From the NCBI GenBank assembly GCA_946621465.1, contig CAMOOO010000001.1, positions 634,386-698,385 of the forward strand: a DNA stretch of 64,000 nt, in the 5' to 3' direction. Below, piece after piece: positions 8,751 through 16,588 of this stretch. The position numbers and the translations under genes were made by a program. The notes under the pieces were generated by a model, which ran no database searches, had not been told where the DNA came from, and saw only the letters and a program-made list of their open reading frames with translations. Positions within the stretch are counted from its first letter, which is position 1, and each line of letters starts with the position of its first letter. The DNA is from an uncultured Clostridia bacterium. Lineage in GTDB: Bacteria; Bacillota; Clostridia; Christensenellales; DTU072.

Positions 8751-9089
8751 ATGGAAAATAAAGGAGCAAAGATCGCCGTCGTCATATTTATGATATTGGC
8801 AATAATTGCGTTTGCTTTCGGTACGATTTTGGGAGTATCGATGCTTAACGATACGAGCAATGCCGAGACGGCGCAGGAACAGGCAGGACAGGCACTGGTG
8901 ACCATTGTCTTTATGGCACCCTTTTTACTTTCTTATTTGCTGTTCGCCCTTTTTGATATCATAGGATTTTTTATTTCCATTCATTTAATCAGAAACGATG
9001 CAAAGGGACTGGGGATCTTCAATCTCCTACTCGGATTTATTTTAGTAGCCGTCGCAGTCTTTATCTCGTTGAAATTATTAGTTTTCTGA
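8751..9089 (+). CDS. Small integral membrane protein, function unknown
   Basis: The product has 112 residues and three hydrophobic stretches, about residues 8-29, 49-76 and 87-112, with a short extracytoplasmic loop rich in Asn, Glu and Gln between the first two. No family was recognised. The start at 8751 follows a strong AAAGGAGG site. A perfect GGGGTACCCC palindrome (8741-8750) lies between that site and the ATG and could affect initiation. The 3' end overlaps the convergent methyltransferase gene by 12 bp. Confidence 0.75.
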   Translation: MENKGAKIAVVIFMILAIIAFAFGTILGVSMLNDTSNAETAQEQAGQALVTIVFMAPFLLSYLLFALFDIIGFFISIHLIRNDAKGLGIFNLLLGFILVAVAVFISLKLLVF

Positions 9090-9890
9090 TTTTTTATAGA
9101 CGCGCACTTCAAAAGCACGATTGGTCGTCAAGGACGGCATAGCGAAGACCCTTTCGAGGTCTTCTTTTTTTGTGTGGTAATAGTACGGGGTCATTTTGAT
9201 GAGAGAGGACACGACTTCTCCTGTGGCAGTGAAGTCGTCGGCAACGTACTCCGTTTTTATCTTCTCGAACCCTGCCGGTTCTTCGGTGTCCTTTTCGTTC
9301 TTTCTGGGGTTTTCGTAGAGGATACTTTTCAGTCCGTACAGGTGCATGACGTCTGGAACGACGCGAATAAAAATCCCGCCCGGGCGCAATACCCTACCGA
9401 ACTCCTCCGCAAAGACGGGAGCAAATGCGCAAATAAGGACGTCCTGGCTTTCGCTCTCTACCGGAAGGTCGTTGCTGGACGCAACGCAGAAAGGGATATC
9501 CTTATATTTTTTCGCGGCGGCATCGGCGGCGTTTTTGGAAATGTCGCTCCCCATAACCAGCGCGTTTGGGAATCTTTTTTGTATTATTCCGGTAACCGAA
9601 CCGACTCCGCAACCGCAATCAAGCACGGACGAATGGGGATAGCCTTCTAAAATATCGGCGATCTTTCCGGCAAGGCTATCGTAGTATCCGGCGTTCATCA
9701 CAAGCACGCGCGCTTTTATCATTTCTTTGTTGTCGCCGGGATCGGCGGAATGCTTGTTGTTGACAAGGACGAGGTTGACGTAACCGCTTTTCGACAGGTC
9801 GTAGCAGTGTCCGTTTTCACAATAATAACTGTGACCGTTTATGGATAATTTCTCCTTGCATTTCGGACAGATAAAGGGATAGGTAGGCAC
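9078..9890 (-). CDS. 23S rRNA (guanine-N1)-methyltransferase, RlmA family
   Basis: The 270-residue product begins with the family's zinc ribbon (CPKC, then YYCENGHCYD) and continues with a SAM-dependent Rossmann methyltransferase whose glycine motif reads LDCGCGVGS. RlmA enzymes methylate G745 or G748 in helix 35 of 23S rRNA; the sequence alone does not tell which. The start is GTG at 9890 with AAGGAG upstream. It lies 12 bp after the serine hydrolase gene and probably shares its transcript. Confidence 0.88.
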   Translation of the reverse strand: MPTYPFICPKCKEKLSINGHSYYCENGHCYDLSKSGYVNLVLVNNKHSADPGDNKEMIKARVLVMNAGYYDSLAGKIADILEGYPHSSVLDCGCGVGSVTGIIQKRFPNALVMGSDISKNAADAAAKKYKDIPFCVASSNDLPVESESQDVLICAFAPVFAEEFGRVLRPGGIFIRVVPDVMHLYGLKSILYENPRKNEKDTEEPAGFEKIKTEYVADDFTATGEVVSSLIKMTPYYYHTKKEDLERVFAMPSLTTNRAFEVRVYKKSEN

Positions 9891-9902
9891 TTTTTTTACT
9901 CC

Positions 9903-11441
9903 TTATTTTTCTTTGACCGCGACGAACTGTACCGGGAGAGCGAACAGCCCTGCCAATTGTTCGATGTTTTTACACAGCAGCGGAGCCAGGTACGGAATGT
10001 CCGGAACCGCGCCGCCGGCAACGGCGTTTTCCGAGCAGAACTTTCCGAAATCCGGTTTGCTGATTACTTCCATTCTCATGCCTTGCGGACTGAATGAGAA
10101 GATAAAATGCTGGGTTGCAAGGGTATTAAGCAGTCTGACTACGGCATGGAATTTCTTTTTTTCCCAATAGGCGTAGCTCCACATGGTATAGGGGTAGCCG
10201 GCGATTGTCGTTTCGGACAGGAGTGCTTCTCCGTTCATACCGAGGTGGCAGGTTACGGTATCCGGACCTTCTTTCCACGTCATAACGCATTTGTCATCGG
10301 TAAAGGAAAACCTCAGGTCCGTCATAGACCCCTCCGACCTACGAGCGACGGTGGCGTTTATGGCGTGGGGGATAAGGGAGACGGGGTAGCCGCTGATTCT
10401 GGCAATCCTGAGCGCCCTGCCCTTTATCCTATATACGTTCTTTTCGATCTCCTTTTCCGTTCCGTCCCGTTTGCCGGCAATAACCTTTTCTCTTCTTTCC
10501 TTTTGATAATTTTTCAGAAGTTCGTCTTCTTCGATAAACATCCGTTCGTACCTGCGGTAGAAGGCTTCTAAGACGAACTGTTCGGACTCGCTGCAATTGG
10601 TCATGGCAACTACGGCGTTGAGCTTGGGGAAAATCATACAAAATTGTCCCATCATTCCGTCCATCATAAAGCAGTCCTTTCTCAGCCAAAAATAGTATCC
10701 GTAGCCGGTGCCTTTTTCCATAGTGTCGGTGCGCTGCTCCGCGACCTTTTCCGCCCACCCTACGGGCAGTACCTGTTTCTCACCGTATCTGCCGCCGTTT
10801 AAGTAGCAGTAGCCTATTTTCGCCATGTCGGGTAGCGTCAGATAGCACCCCGTTCCGCCGATGCAGACGTCGAGGGTATTGGTCTCCCAAAAGGGTTTCT
10901 TAATCCCGAGCGGCTCAAACAGACGGGGGGTGAGGTAGTCGACCACCTTTTCTCCCGTGATCTTTTGAAGAAGGGCGGAAAGCATATAGGCGTCGTTGTT
11001 ACTGTAAAGGAATTTATTATTGGCGCGGAAAGGAGACAACATAAACTGTTTGGCATAGTCTGCCGTCATATCTTGTAAAAAGGTAAAGGCTTTTCCACTA
11101 CGCATCGTCAAAAGAGCCTCCACGGTTACCTTATCCCAACGCTTGCTTTTTACGTGAAAGTACTCGGAAAAATAAGGCTCTATTTTGGTGTCGAGGGAGA
11201 TTATATTTTCGGCAATGGCAAAGCCTACCGCCGTAGACACGAGGCTTTTCGTCACCGAAAACATGGTATGCGGAATGGTCGCGGCATAGGGATACTTGTA
11301 CCCCTCAAACGCCACTTTGTCGTTTCTTATTATAAGCAAACCGTGGTTTTCCGCGCCGCCCTCTTCCAGTTCCTTTAAAAAGGCGTATATGGCGTCGGAA
11401 TTGACGCCGGCGTCTTCCGGGCGGTTGACTCTTTCCAGCAT
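9903..11441 (-). CDS. Beta-lactamase-fold serine hydrolase with C-terminal beta domain (copy 1)
   Basis: A 512-residue protein of the beta-lactamase/penicillin-binding-protein superfamily. The nucleophile motif is S62-V-T-K65, and the second motif is Y146-S-N148. Residues 1 to about 330 form the hydrolase; the last ~170 residues form a beta-rich extension like that of the copy at 13406-14950. No signal peptide is visible, so it is probably cytoplasmic. Such enzymes include esterases and peptide amidases, and the substrate is unknown. GGAG precedes the ATG. Confidence 0.88.
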   Translation of the reverse strand: MLERVNRPEDAGVNSDAIYAFLKELEEGGAENHGLLIIRNDKVAFEGYKYPYAATIPHTMFSVTKSLVSTAVGFAIAENIISLDTKIEPYFSEYFHVKSKRWDKVTVEALLTMRSGKAFTFLQDMTADYAKQFMLSPFRANNKFLYSNNDAYMLSALLQKITGEKVVDYLTPRLFEPLGIKKPFWETNTLDVCIGGTGCYLTLPDMAKIGYCYLNGGRYGEKQVLPVGWAEKVAEQRTDTMEKGTGYGYYFWLRKDCFMMDGMMGQFCMIFPKLNAVVAMTNCSESEQFVLEAFYRRYERMFIEEDELLKNYQKERREKVIAGKRDGTEKEIEKNVYRIKGRALRIARISGYPVSLIPHAINATVARRSEGSMTDLRFSFTDDKCVMTWKEGPDTVTCHLGMNGEALLSETTIAGYPYTMWSYAYWEKKKFHAVVRLLNTLATQHFIFSFSPQGMRMEVISKPDFGKFCSENAVAGGAVPDIPYLAPLLCKNIEQLAGLFALPVQFVAVKEK

Positions 11442-11472
11442 GGTATCTTCTCCGTTATTTCGTAATATCTTT

Positions 11473-11501
11473 TTTATACTACAAAATCTTTAAAAAATCA
11501 A
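11473..11501 (-). promoter_or_regulatory. Promoter of serine hydrolase copy 1
   Basis: TTGATT (11501-11496) and TATAAA (11478-11473) are spaced by 17 bp, about 32 bases before the ATG at 11441. Confidence 0.65.
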
Positions 11502-11524
11502 CCTATACTCCCGGCAAATGAAAA

Positions 11525-11755
11525 CTATCCTTTAAAAAACTTAATATTCCCGGCGACAACGTCGGAATAGGAAAAGGTATCCAGTGCGCCGTCGTTTTTG
11601 CGGATGGTAAAAATTTTCGGGTAGACGTTTTCTATCTTTCCGCCATAACATTCTATTTTATTTCTGCCGCGGTTGACTTTGACGTTGACGGGCAAACCGG
11701 CAAGCAGGCGTATCCGGACGATCGCCCTATCCATTTTGTTTTCCACTTCTCTCAT
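11525..11755 (-). CDS. veg: Veg family protein
   Basis: A 76-residue small beta-barrel-like protein of the Veg (DUF1021) family, with the segments LLAGLPVNVKVNRGRNKIE and IENVYPKIFTI. In Bacillus subtilis Veg stimulates biofilm formation by countering the repressor SinR; the role in Clostridia is not settled. GGAGG lies 5 bases before the ATG. It is divergent from the DUF3794-LysM gene, and the pair is flanked by the two long serine hydrolase paralogues. Confidence 0.85.
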   Translation of the reverse strand: MREVENKMDRAIVRIRLLAGLPVNVKVNRGRNKIECYGGKIENVYPKIFTIRKNDGALDTFSYSDVVAGNIKFFKG

Positions 11756-11798
11756 GCTATCCTCCGAAAAAATTATTCCACGATCGCTCCCTTTCTAG

Positions 11799-11826
11799 TC
11801 ATAAATTTTTTTATCGTTGCATATCG
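11799..11826 (+). promoter_or_regulatory. Possible sporulation (sigma-E-like) promoter
   Basis: TCATAAAT (11799-11806) and CATATC (11820-11825) are separated by 13 bp. This spacing and the -10-like CATA resemble sigma-E promoters, and no good sigma-A pair was seen. The downstream protein belongs to a sporulation-linked family. The call is tentative. Confidence 0.3.
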
Positions 11827-11859
11827 TGTACTAAAACATTCGGCAGGGGGCTATTATTT

Positions 11860-13326
11860 ATGGAAAATCAAACGAACATTGTTGCCAATCGAAAAGAGAT
11901 ATTGGACGGCGTACTTTTCAGAAAAAGAGCGGAATACCGCAATATGGAGAATAAAAAGATACTCGGCGTGTCCGCGCAGACCAGGATTACCGGATACGAA
12001 ACGCTGTCGGGAGCGGTTAAGGTCGATCTGAGGACCATCTTCCGGCTGTTGTTCCGCGAAGAAGACGGGTCCTTCTCCCACGATACGGTGGAGATTGAAG
12101 AGACGGAAAGCGTCGTTAATACCAAACTGCAATCGACCTCTTTCGTCTGTCTGGACGCCGTTGTAACAAGCACTTCTCATATGGGAAGCACGTTGCAAGC
12201 TACCATAGAGGTATCGGGGTGGTTCATTGCGGAAAACGAAGTGTCTTTACTTAACGCCTGCATACCCGGGGTCTACTGCAAGACGGAACCGATCAAAGTG
12301 GAGAGTACGGACGGTATTTGCCCGGGCGGACTGACTTTGACCTATACCGATGAAAGCAGAATGAATATAAAGTCTCTTCTCGACTACTGTCCGAAGGCGG
12401 TGATAACCAACGTGTTTGCCGGAAGCGGAAGTTATCGCATCGAGGGGGACGTCTATATCCGTATCCTTGCGCAAGCGGAGGACGGACAGTGCTTTTCTCA
12501 ATTGCTTACCCATTCCTTTTCCACTGAAGTCGCGGAAGATAAGATTTCCGCAGACTCCGACATCGACGTTGACGTTTCTCTAAAAAGTGCCGAGCTGTCA
12601 TTAGCCGACGGCGACAAGAGAATGCTGATTTGCGACGTGGTACTTTCTTTTTGCGGATCGCTGACGAAAGTCACGGAAACGGAAACGGTGGTCGACGCCT
12701 ATTCCGAGACCAACGACGTGGTGATAAAAAAAGAGGAAGTCACCGTAAACGAAGCATTCTGTCTGCGTGCGCTCCGCGAAAAAATATCCTATAAAATCGC
12801 ACCCAATAACGGCATAAACGAGCTGTTTGGGTTTCTGTGTCCGTCCATTGAGGCCTCTTATTCCTCAAATAACGGCTCAGTTGCGATAGAAGGCATCATA
12901 GAAACGGATATGCTCTATCTCTCCGCCGCCGAAGCTACCGTAGGACAAAAGGCGGAGATACCTTTTAAAGTGACTCTGCCCATCGACTATAAATGCGAAA
13001 GCAAAATGCAACCGAAAATAACCATTACCAATATCACCGCAAAGTTGCGCGGCGGCGAAGTGGACGTTCTTGTGGAAATGCTGATTACCATTAAGGGCAT
13101 ATCCGACAATACCCTCTCTATCGTATCGGGAATGGAAATGGGGGCGGAGAAAGAAGATAACGACTTTGCCGTCAGTCTGTATATCGTCCGCAGCGGCGAG
13201 ACCCTTTGGGACGTAGCTAAAGCCCTCAACGTCAGCGAGGATGTGCTTCTTGGGCAAAACTCCGACGTTCCTCTACCTCTTCAAGGCGGCGAAAGAATCA
13301 TCCTGTATAAAGGAATTCAAGAGTAA
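11860..13326 (+). CDS. DUF3794 and LysM protein, SipL-like
   Basis: The 488-residue product carries repeated DUF3794-type beta domains through about residue 430 and one C-terminal LysM (about 445-487: VRSGETLWDVAKALNV...). This architecture matches SipL of Clostridioides difficile, which binds SpoIVA and is needed for coat assembly around the forespore. That similarity suggests a sporulation role here, but it is inference. A purine-rich AGGGGG lies about 11 bases before the ATG. A terminator follows at 13355-13390. Confidence 0.85.
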   Translation: MENQTNIVANRKEILDGVLFRKRAEYRNMENKKILGVSAQTRITGYETLSGAVKVDLRTIFRLLFREEDGSFSHDTVEIEETESVVNTKLQSTSFVCLDAVVTSTSHMGSTLQATIEVSGWFIAENEVSLLNACIPGVYCKTEPIKVESTDGICPGGLTLTYTDESRMNIKSLLDYCPKAVITNVFAGSGSYRIEGDVYIRILAQAEDGQCFSQLLTHSFSTEVAEDKISADSDIDVDVSLKSAELSLADGDKRMLICDVVLSFCGSLTKVTETETVVDAYSETNDVVIKKEEVTVNEAFCLRALREKISYKIAPNNGINELFGFLCPSIEASYSSNNGSVAIEGIIETDMLYLSAAEATVGQKAEIPFKVTLPIDYKCESKMQPKITITNITAKLRGGEVDVLVEMLITIKGISDNTLSIVSGMEMGAEKEDNDFAVSLYIVRSGETLWDVAKALNVSEDVLLGQNSDVPLPLQGGERIILYKGIQE

Positions 13327-13345
13327 TTTGCTCTGAAACGTCATA

Positions 13346-13390
13346 CAAAAAAAACTTCCCGCAGACGAGCGTTTGCGGGAAGTGTTTTTT
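13346..13390. terminator. Bidirectional intrinsic terminator
   Basis: A 12-bp stem with one G-U pair (CTTCCCGCAGAC 13355-13366, GTTTGCGGGAAG 13371-13382) and a GAGC loop is flanked by an A-run on the left and a T-run on the right. It can end both the DUF3794-LysM gene and the opposing serine hydrolase gene. Confidence 0.93.
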
Positions 13391-13405
13391 ACCGTTGAAA
13401 AAAAA

Positions 13406-14950
13406 TTATTTAACCGATTTAAACCGCAACGGGAAGGTCGTGACGATCAATCCAAACTTTAATAATCCGACGAGGATGGGCGTGATTACGGGCGATTTGG
13501 GGAATACGCCGCTTGCGATGGAGTTTGCCACGACGAAATCTCTGAAGTCTGGATTACACTTGGTTTTGACGGAAAGGTTATTTTTGCCGATCCGGAAAAT
13601 AAACTCCTTTTCGGCGACGGTGTTGAGAGGTCTGACCACGACGTGGAAACGTTGCTTCTCCCAGTAGCCGTAGCTCCAGACGTGATAGACGTTGCCTTTT
13701 AAAGTGACGTCGGTCAAGATCGCCTTGCCTATGCCGCAGACAAAGGAGACGGTGTCCCCTTCTTCTCTCCAGGTGATCCTGCATTTGTTTTGCGTAAACC
13801 GAATACTGAGGTCATCCATGCTGTCTTTCGGGCGTTTAGCAAAAGAAGAACTGATGGAGTTAGGGATAATACCGTTGGAAAAGCCGGTCATTTTTTTACA
13901 AATCTCCGCCACCATCCCCTTCCGTTTATAGCTTTTTTCCGCGACGCACTTTTCCAGCGCCGGTTCTCTTTCGGACGTTTTGGGTAGCAGTCTTTTGTCG
14001 CGCTCGGCAAGGTAGGCATTCAGTTCCTTCTCCCCGTCTTCCTCCAAAAAGAGACCTTTTACGAGATACTCGTTGATAGTCTTTGCGATAAGGGCGTCGC
14101 TGACTTGCGCGCCGATCACGGCGATAACCGTCTTTTTCTCGGGGATAATAACGCCGAACTGTCCGAACAGACCCTCCAATCGATAGGAGCCGTTGGTCTC
14201 TAACCAAAAATAGTAACTGAACCCGTCGGCATCCCAGTTTTTCGAGGGAGAGGTTTGTTTCGTTGCGACGGCCTTTGCCCAGAATTCCGGAATGACCTGT
14301 TTACCTTCGTACACGCCGTTATCCATATAGCACAGGGATATTTTGGCTAAGTCCTCGCAAGTCAAATAAACGCCGGAGCCGCCTACGCAGACACCTTTTT
14401 CATTGGTCTCCCAAAATGGCTTTTTTATGCCAAGCGGTTCAAACAAGCGAGTATTGAGGTAATCGACGAGGTGTTCTCCTGTGACTATCTCGACCAAGTG
14501 TGCCAGTACGTGCGCATCGTTATTACTATAAAGGAAATCCTTTTTCGCCCGGAAAGGGTTACGCATAAAGATCGCCGTATGATCTTCCGTCATGTCCTGC
14601 AAAAAACTGAATTTTTTATTGCTGCGCATAAGAAGGAGCTTTTCTACCGTCAGTTCCTCCCATGCTTTGTTTGCTTTGTGCGGATAATCGGAAAAGTAGG
14701 GTAGGATTTTATCCGATAAGGATAGTTTTCCCTCTTCGATAGCAAAACCGACGGCGGTGGAAACAAGGCATTTGGTGACAGAGAACATGGTATGGGGCAT
14801 GGACGCCGAATAGGGATAGCAATATCTCTCGAAGACCTTTTTCCCGTCCTTAATTACGATCATGCCGTGGTTTTCTCCACCGATCTCGTCGAACCTTTTC
14901 AGATAGTGCAGAATCGCCGCCGCGCTGATACCGTTTTCTCGTAAACTCAT
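13406..14950 (-). CDS. Beta-lactamase-fold serine hydrolase with C-terminal beta domain (copy 2)
   Basis: A 514-residue paralogue of the protein at 9903-11441, colinear over its whole length. Shared segments include PHTMFSVTK, FLQDMT and LFEPLGIKKPFWETN. The catalytic motifs are S57-V-T-K60 and Y141-S-N143. No signal peptide is visible. It follows the M20 peptidase gene by 21 bp, so the two probably form an operon that ends at the terminator at 13390-13346. The substrate is unknown. Confidence 0.88.
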   Translation of the reverse strand: MSLRENGISAAAILHYLKRFDEIGGENHGMIVIKDGKKVFERYCYPYSASMPHTMFSVTKCLVSTAVGFAIEEGKLSLSDKILPYFSDYPHKANKAWEELTVEKLLLMRSNKKFSFLQDMTEDHTAIFMRNPFRAKKDFLYSNNDAHVLAHLVEIVTGEHLVDYLNTRLFEPLGIKKPFWETNEKGVCVGGSGVYLTCEDLAKISLCYMDNGVYEGKQVIPEFWAKAVATKQTSPSKNWDADGFSYYFWLETNGSYRLEGLFGQFGVIIPEKKTVIAVIGAQVSDALIAKTINEYLVKGLFLEEDGEKELNAYLAERDKRLLPKTSEREPALEKCVAEKSYKRKGMVAEICKKMTGFSNGIIPNSISSSFAKRPKDSMDDLSIRFTQNKCRITWREEGDTVSFVCGIGKAILTDVTLKGNVYHVWSYGYWEKQRFHVVVRPLNTVAEKEFIFRIGKNNLSVKTKCNPDFRDFVVANSIASGVFPKSPVITPILVGLLKFGLIVTTFPLRFKSVK

Positions 14951-14971
14951 TGGTATATCACACTTTATTAT

Positions 14972-16432
14972 TTAGTAGCAAAGGTTTTCCATCAAGCGGT
15001 GATAGAAAGTAACCGCTCTTGCAAGCCCTTCGATATCGCAACGCTCGTTGAGTCCGTGGATACGTTTTTGATCGTCCAATCCGTAGACGAAGGGAGTAAA
15101 GCGATAAACGCCGTTACTGACCGGATAATACCATTTACTGTCTGAAGCAGCGATAAAGGGATAGGGAGCAACGACGAAGTTCTCGTAGACCTCTTCTATC
15201 GACCTGACTAAGGTAGCGTACGTTTCGGTATCGGTCAAGCTGACGGGCGAAGGATCGAAAGTGTCTTCCAGTTCGGTGACTTCGATGTTTTTTCCGACCA
15301 CCTTTTTAATGTGCTTTACGACGTCCTCTCTCGTCTCGCCGATATTGATACGGACGTTGACAACGGCACTGGCTTTAACCGGAATGACGTTGGGCGCGTC
15401 GCTGCCCTTTAATTGCGTAAAGGCGAACGTCGTACGCATCGTGGAATTGAGTAGCGGATTAATAAGTCCCAAAACCGGTTTAAGAATGCAACCGAGTATA
15501 TCGTAGTTGACGAGGAAAAATTTAAAAACGGGATTCATGTGGGGAGCGAGCTGACGGAACATTTCTTTCAGTGGTTTGGAGAAAGTACGTTTCATCGGAG
15601 AATGCGCCAGATCGTACACCGCCTCGGCGATATCGTCGACAGAGCTTTTTTTCTTGGGCGCGGAAGCGTGTCCGCCGTCCCTCGTCGCCGTCAATTTATA
15701 GTCGGCGTACCCCTTTTCGCAAGTACCGATGAGAGCGACGTATTTGCCCTTTATCCCGACCATGCTTCCGTCGATCATGGTACCGCCCTCGTCTACAACG
15801 AACTCGAAGCGGATGTTATTGGCAAGGAGGTACTTAACGATGGAGTTTGCACCCTCTTTCCCGGTGAATTCTTCGTCGTGACCGAAGCAGTAATAAATGG
15901 TACGGACGGGTTCTCTGCCCTCGCGCAGTAATAGCTCCAATCCCATTAAAGAGGCGATCATCTGACTTTTCATGTCCTGGCTGCCTCTGCCGTAGACAAA
16001 GCCGTCTTTTATCTCGCCGCCGAAGGGGTCGGATTCCCAACCCTCGGACGTTGCCGGAACGACGTCCTGGTGAGCAAGGAAGCAACCGGGAAGAAGACTT
16101 TCGTTACTGCCTTTTATTTTCAGAACAAGGCTGTAATTATTGACGAGGGTCTTTTCCGCGCGAGCGAAAATAAGAGGAAAGCTCTTTTCCAGGTACTCGT
16201 GATATTTTAAAAAGATCGTCTGGTCGTCGCCTTCGTTATAGGCAGTCACCGTAGGAATACGGACGGCGCCGGAGAGGATCTCGGCAACCTCGTTTTTGTC
16301 TACGTCCGCAGTAACGACCTTACTTACTTCCAATTTTTTCGGACGGGTCGCCAGCGTGCGGATGATCATAAACAGTAGTAGAGCGCCGATTGCGCCCAGG
16401 ATACAGTACAGAATAATCAAACCAACGTTCAT
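14972..16432 (-). CDS. Membrane-anchored M20 family metallopeptidase
   Basis: The 486-residue product begins with one transmembrane helix (about residues 3-24) followed by an M20 di-zinc peptidase domain. Metal-site motifs include FLAHQDVVPA, YGRGSQDMKSQ, HDEEFTGKEG and a C-terminal HGLNERC. It resembles carboxypeptidase S/PM20D1-type enzymes that cleave or form N-acyl amino acids or dipeptides. I chose the ATG at 16432 because GAGGTG precedes it by 4 bases; the frame is open 12 codons further upstream. A serine hydrolase gene follows in the same operon. Confidence 0.9.
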   Translation of the reverse strand: MNVGLIILYCILGAIGALLLFMIIRTLATRPKKLEVSKVVTADVDKNEVAEILSGAVRIPTVTAYNEGDDQTIFLKYHEYLEKSFPLIFARAEKTLVNNYSLVLKIKGSNESLLPGCFLAHQDVVPATSEGWESDPFGGEIKDGFVYGRGSQDMKSQMIASLMGLELLLREGREPVRTIYYCFGHDEEFTGKEGANSIVKYLLANNIRFEFVVDEGGTMIDGSMVGIKGKYVALIGTCEKGYADYKLTATRDGGHASAPKKKSSVDDIAEAVYDLAHSPMKRTFSKPLKEMFRQLAPHMNPVFKFFLVNYDILGCILKPVLGLINPLLNSTMRTTFAFTQLKGSDAPNVIPVKASAVVNVRINIGETREDVVKHIKKVVGKNIEVTELEDTFDPSPVSLTDTETYATLVRSIEEVYENFVVAPYPFIAASDSKWYYPVSNGVYRFTPFVYGLDDQKRIHGLNERCDIEGLARAVTFYHRLMENLCY

Positions 16433-16459
16433 AGTACACCTCTGAAATAGTATAGTGAG

Positions 16460-16488
16460 AGTATACAATATTCGCGCGCGAAAATCAA
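16460..16488 (-). promoter_or_regulatory. Promoter of the M20 peptidase gene
   Basis: TTGATT (16488-16483) and TATACT (16465-16460) have a 17-bp spacer that contains a GCGCGCGC run. Confidence 0.65.
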
Positions 16489-16525
16489 GTTCCTTATTGT
16501 TGTAAACGAGGAAAAGAGTTCCCTC

Positions 16526-16554
16526 TTGCTAAATGAACGTAGGAATGGTATACT
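16526..16554 (+). promoter_or_regulatory. Promoter of the GH127 gene
   Basis: TTGCTA (16526-16531) and TATACT (16549-16554) are spaced by 17 bp, 34 bases before the ATG at 16589. Confidence 0.65.
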
Positions 16555-16588
16555 GTTTTCGTCACATTTTTATTAACGGAGATAGCTA

